A stretch of 64,000 bases of DNA from Pseudomonas kilonensis (GCF_001269885.1 NZ_LHVH01000017.1:682001-746000), one strand, 5' to 3'; positions 14,367 through 24,018 are shown, counted from the stretch's first letter. The notes: a model not told the origin generated them from the letters alone. Made by a program: numbers and translations.

Positions 14367-14969
14367 ATGAGCTTCAGCCCTTTGATTCGCCAACTGATCG
14401 ATGCCCTGCGAACGTTGCCGGGTGTAGGTCAGAAAACTGCCCAGCGCATGGCGTTGCAATTGCTCGAGCGTGATCGCAGCGGCGGTTCGCGCCTGGCCCA
14501 GGCCCTGAGCCAGGCCATGGAAGGCGTAGGGCATTGCCGTTTATGTCGCACCCTCACCGAAGACGACCTCTGCCCGCAATGCGCTGACCCGCGTCGGGAC
14601 GACAGCCTGCTCTGCGTGGTGGAAGGGCCGATGGATGTGTATGCGGTGGAGCAGACCGGTTTTCGTGGCCGTTATTTCGTGCTCAAGGGCCATTTGTCGC
14701 CGCTCGACGGCCTGGGGCCTGAAGCCATCGGCATTCCACAGTTGATCGCGCGGATCGAAGAGGCGGGTACGTTCACGGAAGTCATCCTCGCCACGAACCC
14801 GACGGTCGAAGGCGAAGCCACCGCCCATTACATCGCCCAATTGCTCAACAACAAAGGCCTGATCGCCTCGCGCATCGCCCACGGCGTGCCGCTGGGTGGG
14901 GAGCTTGAGTTGGTGGATGGCGGGACACTGGCGCATTCGTTTGCAGGGCGCAAGCCGATCGCCTTGTAG
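14367..14969 (+). CDS. recR: Recombination mediator protein RecR (200 aa)
   Basis: The start [20 protein letters not shown] matches the family; an earlier in-frame ATG at 14349 is less likely. Residues 11-54 hold the helix-hairpin-helix ([17 protein letters not shown]). A C4 zinc finger follows ([16 protein letters not shown]), then the Toprim domain ([18 protein letters not shown] and [20 protein letters not shown]). RecR with RecO loads RecA on SSB-coated gaps in the RecFOR pathway. The link to dnaX and ybaB is conserved in bacteria, though here an oxidoreductase gene and a REP pair intervene. Confidence 0.97.
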   Translation: MSFSPLIRQLIDALRTLPGVGQKTAQRMALQLLERDRSGGSRLAQALSQAMEGVGHCRLCRTLTEDDLCPQCADPRRDDSLLCVVEGPMDVYAVEQTGFRGRYFVLKGHLSPLDGLGPEAIGIPQLIARIEEAGTFTEVILATNPTVEGEATAHYIAQLLNNKGLIASRIAHGVPLGGELELVDGGTLAHSFAGRKPIAL

Positions 14970-14987
14970 CCGCCACCCAAAAACTGA

Positions 14988-15077
14988 TGTGGGAGCGGGC
15001 TTGCTCGCGAAAGCGGTGTGCCAGTCAACATCATCGTTTACTGATACACCGCTTTCGCGAGCAAGCCCGCTCCCACA
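14988..15077. repeat. REP pair (REPIN-like), inverted
   Basis: TGTGGGAGCGGGCTTGCTCG... faces ...CGAGCAAGCCCGCTCCCACA around a 35-bp spacer. It lies in the convergent gap between recR and apt and may act as a bidirectional stem-loop. Confidence 0.9.
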
Positions 15078-15098
15078 GGTTCGATTGCAGTTTCCCGA

Positions 15099-15647
15099 TT
15101 ATTTTTCGCTGAGCGAGAACTGCGTCAGGCAGAACGTCGGTATCCCCATGTCTTCCAGGCGCTGGGAGCCGAGCAGCTCCGGCAGGTCGATGATCGCTGC
15201 GGCTTCGTGGACCTTGGCGCCCATGCGGCGGATCAGGTTGGCAGCGGCGATCAGCGTGCCGCCAGTGGCGATCAGGTCATCGAACATCACCACCGAATCA
15301 CCCTCGCACAAGCTATCGGCGTGCACTTCAAGGAAGGCTTCGCCGTATTCGGTCTGGTAACCCTCGGCCAGCACATCGGCCGGCAGCTTGCCTTGCTTGC
15401 GGAACAGGATCAGCGGTTTGTTCAACTGATAGGCCAGGATCGAGCCGATCAGGAAACCCCGCGCATCCATCGCGCCGATATGAGTGAACTCGGCCTCGAC
15501 ATACCGGTGGGCGAAACTGTCCATGACCAGTCGCAGGGCAGTCGGGGATTGGAAGAGTGGGGTAATGTCGCGAAAGATCACGCCGGGCTTGGGGAAATCG
15601 ATCACGGGGCGAATCAGGGATTTGATGTCGAAGGAGTCGAAGACCAT
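15099..15647 (-). CDS. apt: Adenine phosphoribosyltransferase (182 aa)
   Basis: The enzyme converts adenine and PRPP to AMP in purine salvage. The N-terminal [19 protein letters not shown] is the family hallmark. The PRPP loop is [20 protein letters not shown], and [13 protein letters not shown] forms the flexible active-site loop. The start [20 protein letters not shown] was chosen because longer frames lack homology; AGGA lies 10 bases upstream. Its 182-residue length matches bacterial Apt. It is transcribed in the same direction as anr, with 76 bp between them. Confidence 0.96.
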   Translation of the reverse strand: MVFDSFDIKSLIRPVIDFPKPGVIFRDITPLFQSPTALRLVMDSFAHRYVEAEFTHIGAMDARGFLIGSILAYQLNKPLILFRKQGKLPADVLAEGYQTEYGEAFLEVHADSLCEGDSVVMFDDLIATGGTLIAAANLIRRMGAKVHEAAAIIDLPELLGSQRLEDMGIPTFCLTQFSLSEK

Positions 15648-15723
15648 CGTGGAAGTGTCCTGGCAGGGCTGCAAACGCGGCAGTATAGCGCGGCTGGGAA
15701 CATCCCTCAGCCGCGCGCGGCCA

Positions 15724-16458
15724 TCAGCCTTCGATCGAGCCGCCGGCCAGGGCGCAGAGCTGGATCGGGTCGAGAATGTGAATTTCCTTGCCTTCGGCGG
15801 CAATCAGCTCGTTCTGCTGGAAGCGGGTGAATACCCTGGACACGGTTTCCACCGCGAGGCCCAGGTAGTTGCCGATTTCGTTGCGCGACATGCTCAGGCG
15901 GAACTGGTTGGCCGAGAACCCGCGGGCGCGGAAGCGTGCCGAGAGGTTGACCAGGAACGTGGCGATACGCTCGTCGGCGGTTTTTTTCGAAAGCAGCAGC
16001 ATCATTTGCTGATCGTCACGAATTTCCCGGCTCATGACCCGCATCAACTGGCGGCGCAGTTGCGGCAGCTGTATGGACAACTCGTCCAGGCGATCAAAGG
16101 GAATTTCGCACACCGAGGTGGTTTCCAGCGCCTGGGCCGAGACTGGATGGGACTCGGTGTCCATACCGGACAGGCCCACCAGTTCGCTGGGCAGGTGGAA
16201 GCCGGTGAGCTGTTCTTCGCCGCCGTCGCTCAGGTTGAAGGTCTTCAAGGCGCCCGAGCGCACCGCATAGACCGAATCGAAGGTGTCGCCCTGGCGAAAC
16301 AGGAATTCACCTTTTTTCAACGGACGGCCCCGTTTAACGATGTCGTCCAGCGCGTCCATGTCCTCCAGGTTCAGCGAAAGTGGCAGGCAGAGGGGGGCCA
16401 GGCTGCAATCCTTGCAATGGGCCTGGTTGTGGGCGCGCAGTTTGACTGGCTCGGACAT
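15724..16458 (-). CDS. anr: Oxygen-sensing transcriptional regulator Anr (FNR/CRP family), 244 aa
   Basis: Anr carries a [4Fe-4S] cluster that falls apart in oxygen; the intact dimer activates anaerobic and microaerobic genes at TTGAT-N4-ATCAA sites. The ligand cysteines are visible at positions 15, 18, 24 and 117 ([10 protein letters not shown] and SVCEIPF). The cNMP-type beta-roll follows ([20 protein letters not shown]), then the dimer helix and an HTH ([21 protein letters not shown]) whose E-x-x-S-R matches FNR specificity. Its neighbours hemN and the cbb3 oxidase genes are known Anr targets, and matching boxes are present in this window. Confidence 0.97.
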   Translation of the reverse strand: MSEPVKLRAHNQAHCKDCSLAPLCLPLSLNLEDMDALDDIVKRGRPLKKGEFLFRQGDTFDSVYAVRSGALKTFNLSDGGEEQLTGFHLPSELVGLSGMDTESHPVSAQALETTSVCEIPFDRLDELSIQLPQLRRQLMRVMSREIRDDQQMMLLLSKKTADERIATFLVNLSARFRARGFSANQFRLSMSRNEIGNYLGLAVETVSRVFTRFQQNELIAAEGKEIHILDPIQLCALAGGSIEG

Positions 16459-16552
16459 TTCTTAAATCCTTGTGGGAAATCACGCATAAGGCGTAAGGGT
16501 ACCCCAGAGCAGACAGTCCGGCCAGCGTGGTTTCGTCGTCAAATTGTCGCGC

Positions 16553-17935
16553 TCAGATGACTCGGGAGAAGCGTTGGCGATTGTGCAGGTCCAGATAGGC
16601 ATCGAACACCATGCACACCGATCGCACCAGCAGGCGCCCGGCGGGCAATACCCGGATGTGGGTGTTATCCAACTCGATCAGCCCATCCGCGGCCATGGCC
16701 TGCAATTGCGGCCACTGCGGCGCGAAGTAACCGCGAAAATCGATGTTGAAGGTTTGCTCGATCTCGGCGAAGGGCAGGTGGAAATGACAGATCAACTGCT
16801 GGATCACCGCGCGCCGCAGCCGGTCGTCAGCGTTGCAGATCAGCCCGCGACTGGTCGCCAGTTGCCCGTCGGCGAGGGTGTTCTGGTAATGGTTCAGGTC
16901 ACTGCTGTTCTGGCAGTACAAATCGCCGATCTGGCTGATGGCTGACACGCCAAGGCCGATCAGGTCGCAATGGCCATGGGTGGTGTAGCCCTGGAAGTTG
17001 CGCTGCAACGTAGCCTCTTCCTGGGCGATTGCCAGTTCGTCGTCGGGCAGGGCGAAGTGGTCCATGCCGACATAGCGGTAACCGGCGGCGGCCAGTTGTT
17101 CGATGGTGCCTTGCAGCATCGCCAGTTTCTGCTCCGGGTTCGGCAAGTCCTGGCTATTGATGCGCCGCTGGGGCATGAAGCGTTCCGGCAGGTGGGCGTA
17201 GTTGAACACCGAGAGTCGGTCCGGTTGCAGATGGATGACTTCCTGGACGGTGCGGGCGAAGTTTTCCGGGGTCTGCTTGGGCAGCCCGTAGATCAGGTCG
17301 ATGTTGATCGAACGGAATTGCAAGGTCCGGGCGGCTTCGACCACGGCACGGGTTTCTTCCAGGCTTTGCAGGCGATTGACGGCCCGCTGCACCGCTGGAT
17401 CAAGGTCTTGCAGGCCGATACTGACCCGGTTGAAACCCAGTTCACGCAACAGGCCCATGGTCGACCAGTCGGCTTCCCTGGGGTCGATTTCGATGCCGTA
17501 GTCGCCGGAGTCGTCGTCCAGCAGGTTCAGGTGCTTGCGCAGCTTGGCCATCAGTTGGCGCAGTTCGTCGTGGCTGAGGAACGTCGGGGTGCCTCCGCCA
17601 AAGTGCAACTGTTCTACGCGCTGGGTGGGGTCCAGGTGGCAGCCGATCAACTGGATTTCCTGTTCCAGGCGCTGCAGATAGGCGTGGGCACGGCCGCGGT
17701 CCTTGGTGATGACCTTGTTGCAGGCGCAGTAGTAGCAAATGTTCGCGCAGAACGGTATGTGCACGTACAGCGACAACGGTCGCAGGGCCTTGCGGCTGTC
17801 GCGCAGGGCGTGGAGCAGGTCGAAGGTGCCCACCTGGCTGGCGAACTGCGCTGCAGTGGGGTACGAGGTGTAGCGTGGTCCCGCCAGGTCGTAACGGCGG
17901 ATGAGATCTGAGTCCCAACAAATGGTGTCGAGCAT
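16553..17935 (-). CDS. hemN: Oxygen-independent coproporphyrinogen III oxidase (460 aa)
   Basis: A radical-SAM enzyme that makes protoporphyrinogen IX without oxygen for haem synthesis. The cluster motif is FCANICYYCACNK (C-x3-C-x2-C), preceded by YVHIPF and followed by the SAM-binding GGGTPTFL. The conserved N-terminal segment LIRRYDLAGPRYTSYPTA is complete, so MLDTICWDSD is taken as the start rather than the in-frame codon at 17962. The C-terminal HemN domain is present. An Anr box lies 62 bp upstream of the start, so anaerobic induction by the neighbouring anr product is expected. Confidence 0.97.
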   Translation of the reverse strand: MLDTICWDSDLIRRYDLAGPRYTSYPTAAQFASQVGTFDLLHALRDSRKALRPLSLYVHIPFCANICYYCACNKVITKDRGRAHAYLQRLEQEIQLIGCHLDPTQRVEQLHFGGGTPTFLSHDELRQLMAKLRKHLNLLDDDSGDYGIEIDPREADWSTMGLLRELGFNRVSIGLQDLDPAVQRAVNRLQSLEETRAVVEAARTLQFRSINIDLIYGLPKQTPENFARTVQEVIHLQPDRLSVFNYAHLPERFMPQRRINSQDLPNPEQKLAMLQGTIEQLAAAGYRYVGMDHFALPDDELAIAQEEATLQRNFQGYTTHGHCDLIGLGVSAISQIGDLYCQNSSDLNHYQNTLADGQLATSRGLICNADDRLRRAVIQQLICHFHLPFAEIEQTFNIDFRGYFAPQWPQLQAMAADGLIELDNTHIRVLPAGRLLVRSVCMVFDAYLDLHNRQRFSRVI

Positions 17936-17996
17936 GCGGGCATTCCCCGGATAGACTGGCATGGGGCGAGTCTAGGGGCGCGTGGGCGTGGCCGTT

Positions 17997-18010
17997 TTGA
18001 TTTGCGTCAA
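17997..18010 (-). promoter_or_regulatory. Anr/FNR box upstream of hemN
   Basis: TTGATTTGCGTCAA matches the Anr consensus TTGAT-N4-(A/G)TCAA. It is 62 bp before the hemN start codon, a position suited to class II activation. Confidence 0.85.
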
Positions 18011-18062
18011 CGGGCTCGCTGCGAAGGAAGGTGTGCATGGTTTTTGAGGACGACGCATGACC

Positions 18063-18230
18063 TGTGGGAGCCGAGCTTGCTCGCGATGACGGCGGCACAT
18101 CCAACAGGGATGCCAGCTGAGCCACCGCTATCGCGAGCAAGCTTGGCTCCCACACTTGATCTAGGGCGCTCACAAATGTGGTGTTCACCACAAGTCTTCT
18201 GTGGGAGCGAGCCTGCTCGCGATGGGCGGC
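18063..18230. repeat. REP pair plus a third single REP
   Basis: TGTGGGAGCCGAGCTTGCTC and its inverse enclose about 45 bp (18063-18154). A third copy, CTGTGGGAGCGAGCCTGCTC, starts at 18199 and runs up to the stop of the TauE-like gene. Confidence 0.85.
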
Positions 18231-18237
18231 GACTCGG

Positions 18238-18921
18238 TCAATGCCCCATGAGCCAATGCTGATGCGGCCCCGGCAGTGTCCATACCCCGAAAATAATCAC
18301 CAACAAGCCACCGGCCATGCGCACGCTGCGTTTGCGCAGCAGGGCGGTGACGCGTTCGGCGGCCAGGCCGGTGGCGAGCAGTACCGGCCAGGTGCCCAGG
18401 CCGAAGGCGAGCATCAGCAACGCACTGTCCAGCGCATTGCCCTGGCTGGCGGACCAGAGCAGGGTGCTGTAGACCAGGCCGCACGGCAGCCAGCCCCACA
18501 GCGCGCCGAGCAGCAAGGCCCGGGGCAGGCTCGACACCGGCAGCAAACGGTTGGCGACGGGTTGGATGTGCCGCCACAAACCACGCCCCACGCTTTCGAT
18601 GCGCGTCAGGCCGCTCCACCAGCCCGCCAGGTACAAGCCCATGGCAATCAACAGCAAGCCGGCCAGCACCCGCATGATCATCGCTGCCGGACTGTTGGAC
18701 ACGGCCCAGCCGGCCAGGCCGATCAGCAACCCGGCGGTGGCGTAGCTCAGGATCCGCCCCAGGTTGTACGCCAGTAGCAACCGAAAGCGCCGGCTGCGTT
18801 GTTCCTTTGGGATCGCCAGGGTCAGGGCGCCCATCAGGCCGCCGCACATGCCCAGGCAGTGGCCGCCGCCGAGCAGGCCAAGGATAACGGCCGAAACCAG
18901 CAGTGGCGCCAGATCAAGCAT
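18238..18921 (-). CDS. Sulfite exporter TauE/SafE-family membrane protein in the cco assembly operon (227 aa)
   Basis: The start MLDLAPLLVSAVILGLLGGG overlaps the ccoS stop by 8 bp (ATGCTTGA), indicating coupling. Near the N-terminus is the motif GGHCLGMCGG, a Cys-x2-x-Cys pair typical of the COG2836 branch. About six hydrophobic helices follow, with a long loop around residues 110-130. Proteins of this branch are regularly encoded next to ccoGHIS and are thought to help copper handling or cytochrome maturation rather than sulfite export. The family is clear; the exact function here is inferred from position. Confidence 0.85.
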   Translation of the reverse strand: MLDLAPLLVSAVILGLLGGGHCLGMCGGLMGALTLAIPKEQRSRRFRLLLAYNLGRILSYATAGLLIGLAGWAVSNSPAAMIMRVLAGLLLIAMGLYLAGWWSGLTRIESVGRGLWRHIQPVANRLLPVSSLPRALLLGALWGWLPCGLVYSTLLWSASQGNALDSALLMLAFGLGTWPVLLATGLAAERVTALLRKRSVRMAGGLLVIIFGVWTLPGPHQHWLMGH

Positions 18922-19132
18922 GGGGCGGAGCCTTGTCGTCCGGCTTGCGGGCCTCGCCACTGGCTTCGTCCACCGCCGCCTTGTGGTTCGGGTCCTGGTC
19001 GTCGAACAGAATGCTGTGGGCCGGACCGTCGAGGTCGTCGTACTGGCCGCTGTCCACGGCCCAGAAGAAAATGTACACGGCGATGGCCACGATCAGCAGC
19101 GCGGCCGGGATCATCACGTAGAGAGCTGGCAT
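18914..19132 (-). CDS. ccoS: cbb3-type oxidase assembly protein CcoS (72 aa)
   Basis: MPALYVMIPAALLIVAIAVY is a single membrane helix, followed by the family motif FFWAVDSGQYDDLDGPAHSI and then an acidic, disordered tail. GGAG precedes the ATG. CcoS is needed to place copper and haem in the CcoN subunit of cbb3 oxidase. It lies 24 bp after the ccoI stop and overlaps the next gene by 8 bp. The order ccoG-H-I-S is the standard assembly operon. Confidence 0.95.
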   Translation of the reverse strand: MPALYVMIPAALLIVAIAVYIFFWAVDSGQYDDLDGPAHSILFDDQDPNHKAAVDEASGEARKPDDKAPPHA

Positions 19133-19156
19133 GTCGGAACTCCATGCCCGCGCGGC

Positions 19157-21607
19157 TCAGGCCGGCAGCGGGCGGGTATCGGGCGTGGCGTCGAAAACCT
19201 GCGCCTTGGGCTGACGCGTCAGCCTCAGCGCATTCAACACCACGGTCAACGAACTGATGGACATGCCGACCGCCGCCCACACCGGCGTAATCCAGCCGAG
19301 GGCGGCGAACGGCAACATGAGGCCATTGTACAGCCCTGCCCACACCAGGTTCTCAATGATCACCCGGCGGGTGCGTCGGGCCAGGCTGAAGGCGTGGATC
19401 AGGGCGTCGAGGCGGTTGGACAGCAGCACGGCGTCGGCGCTGGTCTTGGCCAGGTCGGTGGCCGAGCCCATGGCGACACTGATGTCCGCCGCCGCCAGCA
19501 CGGGCACGTCGTTCACCCCATCGCCGAGCATCAACACCTTGCGGCCCTGTTGGTGCAACTGCTGCAACACGGCCAGTTTGTCGTCCGGGCGCAGGCCGCC
19601 GCGAGCCTCATCGATGCCCAGCTCGGCGGCGACGCTGGCAACCATGGGTGAACTGTCCCCCGACAACAGCAGCGTCCGCCAGCCCCGTGCCTTGCAGGCC
19701 GCCAGCAGCGCCGGGGCATCGACGCGCAAGCGGTCATCGAGGACGAACCAGGCCAGGGGGCCGATCTCATCGCCCAGCAACAGCCATTGCCCGGCCTCAT
19801 CCGGCATCACCGGCACCGTCGCGCCACTGAGTTCGCAGACAAAACCGGGTTGGCCGATGCGCAGGCGCTGTTCCGCCACGAGGCCTTCCAGCCCCAGCCC
19901 CGGGGTGCTGTGTACCTGCTCGGCGGCCAGTGGCGCGCGGCCGAAGGCGCGGGCGATAGGGTGTTCCGAGCGGTTTTCCAGGGCGGCGGCCAAGCCCAGG
20001 CATTGATCGCTGTCGAGGGCCGCCAATGGTCGAATGGCGCGCAACGCCAGGCGACCTTCGGTGAGGGTGCCGGTTTTGTCGAAAATCACCGTGTCGATCT
20101 GGTTCAGGCCTTCCAGCACATGGCCGCGCGTCAGCAGCAGGCCGAGCTTGTGCAAGGTGCCGGTAGCGGCGGTGAGGGCAGTTGGCGTGGCGAGGGACAA
20201 CGCGCAAGGGCAGGTGGCAACCAACATCGCCAGGACGATCCAGAAGGCCCGCGAAGCGTCCAATTGCCACCACAACAGGCCGATGGCCGCCGCCGCGACC
20301 AGGGAGAACAACAGGAACCATTGGGCAGCGCGATCGGCGATTTCCGCCAGTCGCGGCTTCTCGGCCTGGGCCCGTTCCAGCAGCCGGACGATGGCCGACA
20401 GTCGGGTGTCTTGCCCGAGCGCCAGCACCTCGACCGTCAAGGCGCCTTCGACGTTCAGCGTGCCGGCGGTGACCGCGTCGCCCACCTGCCGAGGTTGTGG
20501 CAGGTATTCGCCGGTCAGCAGCGATTCGTCGATGCTGGACTGGCCATCGAGAATCTTGCCATCGGCCGGCAGGACTGCCCCGGGGTGCACCAGCACCCGG
20601 TCACCGGTGCGCAATTCGCTGAGCAGGATGCGTTCACTCTGGCCGTTATCCTCCAGGCGCAGGCACGAGGCCGGCAACAGATTGACCAGTTGGGCGGTGG
20701 CGGCAGCCGTGCGCTCCCGAGCCCGGCGTTCCAGGTAACGGCCGGCCAACAGGAACAGGGCAAACATGCCCACGGCATCGAAGTACAACTCGCCGACGCC
20801 GGTGATCGACGTCCAGATCCCGGCGACGTAAGCGCCACCGATGGCCAGGGAGACGGAAACGTCCATGGTCAGGTGCCGGGTGCGCAGGTCGCGCATGGCG
20901 CCTTTGAAGAACGGCGCGCAGCTATAGAAGACGATGGGTGTGGTGAGGAACAGGGCAACCCAACGCAGGATGGTGTGCATCTCCGGGCTCAGGTCGATGT
21001 TGAATTCCGGCCAGGTGGCCATGGTCGCCATCATCGCCTGGAACCACAACAGACCGGCCACACCCAATTGGCGCAGGGCCAGGCGGTTTTGTGCGGCGAG
21101 TTGTTCACAGGCCTGGTCGGCCTGGTACGGGTGCGCTACGTAGCCGATCTGGCGCAATTCGGCGAGCAGCGTGCTCAGCGGCAGTTGAGCGTCGGCCCAG
21201 CGTACATGCAGGCGATGATTGGACAGGTTCAATCGCGCTTCAGCCACGGCCGGCAGGCTGCGTAATTGTTTTTCAATCAACCAGCCGCAGGCGGCGCAAC
21301 TGATGCCTTCCATCAACAGGGTGGTTTCGGCCAGTTCGCCTTCATGGCGCACGAATGATTGCTGCACGTCTGGGCGATCGTACAGCGCCAGTTCATCGGT
21401 CAACTGGACGGGCAGGGATTCGGGGTTGGCCGACGCTTCGCTGCGATGCTGGTAATAACTTTCCAGGCCGCCGGCGACAATGGCCTCGGCCACCGCCTGG
21501 CAGCCCGGGCAGCACAGCTCGCGGGTTTCACCGAGGACAACGGCGGTGAAGCGACTGCCGGGGGGGACGGGCAGGGCGCAGTGGTAGCAGGGCTGTGGAG
21601 TGGTCAT
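19157..21607 (-). CDS. ccoI: Copper-transporting P1B-type ATPase for cbb3 oxidase assembly (816 aa)
   Basis: The N-terminus has a CxxC-rich zinc/copper site (CYHCALPVPPG ... CCPGC) and a heavy-metal domain (CAACGWLIEKQL). The ATPase core shows LTGEYLPQP (actuator TGE), the membrane copper site ATCPCALSLATP, the phosphorylated Asp 510 in DKTGTLTEG, and GDGVNDVPVLAAAD. CcoI exports or hands copper towards the periplasm for the CuB centre of CcoN. The length and the extended N-terminus match CcoI/FixI rather than the general exporter CopA. It is flanked by ccoH (across a REP pair) and ccoS. Confidence 0.96.
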   Translation of the reverse strand: MTTPQPCYHCALPVPPGSRFTAVVLGETRELCCPGCQAVAEAIVAGGLESYYQHRSEASANPESLPVQLTDELALYDRPDVQQSFVRHEGELAETTLLMEGISCAACGWLIEKQLRSLPAVAEARLNLSNHRLHVRWADAQLPLSTLLAELRQIGYVAHPYQADQACEQLAAQNRLALRQLGVAGLLWFQAMMATMATWPEFNIDLSPEMHTILRWVALFLTTPIVFYSCAPFFKGAMRDLRTRHLTMDVSVSLAIGGAYVAGIWTSITGVGELYFDAVGMFALFLLAGRYLERRARERTAAATAQLVNLLPASCLRLEDNGQSERILLSELRTGDRVLVHPGAVLPADGKILDGQSSIDESLLTGEYLPQPRQVGDAVTAGTLNVEGALTVEVLALGQDTRLSAIVRLLERAQAEKPRLAEIADRAAQWFLLFSLVAAAAIGLLWWQLDASRAFWIVLAMLVATCPCALSLATPTALTAATGTLHKLGLLLTRGHVLEGLNQIDTVIFDKTGTLTEGRLALRAIRPLAALDSDQCLGLAAALENRSEHPIARAFGRAPLAAEQVHSTPGLGLEGLVAEQRLRIGQPGFVCELSGATVPVMPDEAGQWLLLGDEIGPLAWFVLDDRLRVDAPALLAACKARGWRTLLLSGDSSPMVASVAAELGIDEARGGLRPDDKLAVLQQLHQQGRKVLMLGDGVNDVPVLAAADISVAMGSATDLAKTSADAVLLSNRLDALIHAFSLARRTRRVIIENLVWAGLYNGLMLPFAALGWITPVWAAVGMSISSLTVVLNALRLTRQPKAQVFDATPDTRPLPA

Positions 21608-21650
21608 GGGTATTCACATATCGCAGCTTTCTGGGCGTCTGAAATCTCTT

Positions 21651-21730
21651 CGCGAGCAAGCTCGCTCCCACAGTCGATCGCGGTTGGTCATGCACCGCAA
21701 TCTCCTGTGGGAGCGAGCTTGCTCGCGATT
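21651..21730. repeat. REP pair, outward orientation
   Basis: CGCGAGCAAGCTCGCTCCCACA is followed about 45 bp later by TGTGGGAGCGAGCTTGCTCG. The arms point the opposite way to most pairs here. It sits inside the cco assembly operon between ccoH and ccoI. Confidence 0.85.
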
Positions 21731-21747
21731 GCGCGAAGCGCAGTCGT

Positions 21748-22287
21748 TTATTTTTTCAGGTCTTCAGCGCCTTGCAGCGGCTCATCGCCGAGCAGGATGT
21801 CCTGGTCGTGGTTGATCTGTTCTTCTTCGAACAGGCGCCAGGTCTTGTCGTTCTCCACTCCCAGCAATTCGACAAAGCGCCGGCCTTCGATCTTGTCTGT
21901 CATCTGTCCGACGTAGCGCCCCGGTTCGCTGTCGTTGCGGGTCAGGACGATCTTGCGGTCCTTCTCCGGCTGGGTCGGCGAGATCAGGCTCAGTTCCAGG
22001 GTCTGGGGGCGGCTGTTGCCGTTCAGGCGCAGGTTCACTTCGCCGGTCACGTCATCCAGTTGCACGTTGGCATGCAGTTGCAGGGTCTGGGCGAGCAATT
22101 CGCGCTCCAGCGAGCGGTTGATGCCCTTGCCGGCTTCGTAATAGTTGTCGTTGACCAGGTTATCCGGGTTCTTCACCGCAATGGTCACCATCGTCAGGCT
22201 CAGTGTCACCGAACAGGTCAGGATCGCGATGATGATCCACGGCCAGAGGTGTTTGTACCAAGGGCTGGTGGCGGTTGCTGCAGGCAT
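21748..22287 (-). CDS. ccoH: cbb3-type oxidase assembly protein CcoH/FixH (179 aa)
   Basis: The start MPAATATSPWYKHLWPWIII follows GAGAG and leads directly into the single N-terminal membrane helix. The periplasmic domain carries the FixH landmarks, such as NPDNLVNDNYYEAGKGINRS and SEPGRYVGQM. CcoH associates with the cbb3 oxidase during assembly and stabilises it. The C-terminal 40 residues are acidic and extend past the usual FixH fold. The start is 11 bp past the ccoG stop, so the two are co-transcribed. Confidence 0.93.
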   Translation of the reverse strand: MPAATATSPWYKHLWPWIIIAILTCSVTLSLTMVTIAVKNPDNLVNDNYYEAGKGINRSLERELLAQTLQLHANVQLDDVTGEVNLRLNGNSRPQTLELSLISPTQPEKDRKIVLTRNDSEPGRYVGQMTDKIEGRRFVELLGVENDKTWRLFEEEQINHDQDILLGDEPLQGAEDLKK

Positions 22288-22298
22288 GTTCAGTTCTC

Positions 22299-23714
22299 TC
22301 AACGAGTTTGTGGGCCGATGAACCGGCTCTTGGCTTCGACATGTACGCTTTCGTCATCGGCGTCCTTGAGGATGAAGGTCACCTCGTTGGTGCTCGATGG
22401 CAGTTGCTCCGGTGCGCTGGACAGCTCGACCGGCTGGCTGTAGATCTCGCCGGCCGCGACCTTGATTTCCCGCCGGCCTTGCAGCTTGAGGTCGGGCAGG
22501 CCGGCGGCTTCCAGGACGTACGTATGGTCGCGCTGGTCTTTGTTCATGATCTTCAGGCTGTAGACGTTCTCGATCCGGCCTTCGGCGTTTTCGCGGTAGA
22601 GCACGCGGTCCTTGCTGACGTCGAAACCCACCAGCGAGCGCATGAAGAACGCCGTCGCCAACAGGCTCATCATGGTCAGCAGCACCAAGGCATAACCGAT
22701 CAGGCGCGGGCGCAGTTTATGGGTTTTCTGCCCCGAAAGGTTGTGTTCGGTGGTGTAGCTGATCAGGCCGCGTGGGTAATCCATCTTGTCCATGATGTTG
22801 TCGCAGGCATCGATGCAGGCCGCGCAGCCGATGCACTCGATCTGCAGGCCGTCACGGATGTCGATGCCGGTAGGGCAGACCTGGACGCACATGGTGCAGT
22901 CGATGCAATCCCCCAGGCCCAGGGCTTTGTAGTCGACGCCCTTCTTGCGTGGGCCACGGCTTTCGCCGCGACGCGGGTCGTAGGAAACGATCAAGGTGTC
23001 CTTGTCGAACATCACGCTCTGGAAGCGTGCGTAAGGGCACATGTAGATACACACTTGCTCACGCAGCCAGCCAGCGTTGCCGTAGGTGGCGAGGGTGAAG
23101 AAACCCACCCAGAAATACGACCAGCCATCGGCCTGGCCGGTAAAGAACTCGAACACCAGTTCGCGGATGGGCGTGAAGTAACCGACAAAGGTCATGCCGG
23201 TGACGAAGCCGATCAGCAGCCACAGGCTGTGCTTGGCGAACTTGCGCAGGAATTTGTTGGCACCCATGGGGGCCTTGTCGAGCTTGATGCGCTGGTTGCG
23301 GTCGCCTTCGGTGACTTTTTCGCACCACATGAAGATCCAGGTCCATACGCTCTGTGGGCAGGTGTAGCCACACCACACTCGTCCGGCATAGACCGTGATG
23401 AAAAACAGGCCAAAGGCGGCAATGATCAACATCCCGGACAGCAGGATGAAGTCCTGGGGCCAGAAGGTGGCGCCGAAAATAAAGAATTTGCGCTCCGGCA
23501 GGTTCCACCAGACGGCCTGATGGCCACCCCAGTTCAGCCAGACCGTACCGAAATACAGCAGGAACAAGAGCGCGCCGCCAGCCATTCGCAGGTTGCGGAA
23601 CAGGCCAGTGAAGGCACGGGTGTAGATTTTTTCCCGAGAGGCATACAGGTCGACGCTTTTGTTCGCGTCCTTGGCAGGCGGGGTAACGTCATGTACCGGA
23701 ATCTGGTTACTCAT
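22299..23714 (-). CDS. ccoG: cbb3-type oxidase accessory protein CcoG (471 aa)
   Basis: A polytopic membrane ferredoxin. The motif RVWCGYTCPQSVW and a later CIYMCPYARFQ match the copper/iron reductase family NapH/CcoG. The ferredoxin part holds two cluster motifs, CIDCTMCVQVCPTG and CIGCAACIDACDN. The C-terminal 130 residues form an Ig-like periplasmic domain (PF11614-type). CcoG reduces Cu(II) to Cu(I) for delivery during cbb3 assembly. The start MSNQIPVHDVTPPAK is preferred to the in-frame codon at 23795. It is first in the assembly operon, with an Anr-like site upstream. Confidence 0.95.
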   Translation of the reverse strand: MSNQIPVHDVTPPAKDANKSVDLYASREKIYTRAFTGLFRNLRMAGGALLFLLYFGTVWLNWGGHQAVWWNLPERKFFIFGATFWPQDFILLSGMLIIAAFGLFFITVYAGRVWCGYTCPQSVWTWIFMWCEKVTEGDRNQRIKLDKAPMGANKFLRKFAKHSLWLLIGFVTGMTFVGYFTPIRELVFEFFTGQADGWSYFWVGFFTLATYGNAGWLREQVCIYMCPYARFQSVMFDKDTLIVSYDPRRGESRGPRKKGVDYKALGLGDCIDCTMCVQVCPTGIDIRDGLQIECIGCAACIDACDNIMDKMDYPRGLISYTTEHNLSGQKTHKLRPRLIGYALVLLTMMSLLATAFFMRSLVGFDVSKDRVLYRENAEGRIENVYSLKIMNKDQRDHTYVLEAAGLPDLKLQGRREIKVAAGEIYSQPVELSSAPEQLPSSTNEVTFILKDADDESVHVEAKSRFIGPQTR

Positions 23715-23881
23715 CAAATGCATCCCACGGCAGTGGAAAAGTGCCGTGGCCAGTACGTGCCGACCACGGTCAGAAAGGGTGTTGCGGTGGCGCAATGATA
23801 CGCCTGTCGCTCTAGCCCAAGGGTGCGACCTTTGGTCGCGTTGGGGGTCTGCCTAGAATGGTGTAGCGGATGTAACAAGTC

Positions 23882-23895
23882 ATGACTCAGATCAA
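23882..23895 (-). promoter_or_regulatory. Anr-like box upstream of ccoG
   Basis: The minus strand reads TTGATCTGAGTCAT, one mismatch from the Anr consensus in the second half-site. It lies 168 bp before the ccoG start. The distance and the mismatch make it only a candidate. Confidence 0.45.
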
Positions 23896-24018
23896 TTGAC
23901 TATAGACATTCCGTGGCGTTGGCGAAAAAACGAAAGGGAGTCGGACAGGCAAATTGGCAGGTTGGAGAAATCGCCCTCAGTGCAAGCAAATACTTCAAGT
24001 AGGCATAAGCCTGCTCTT

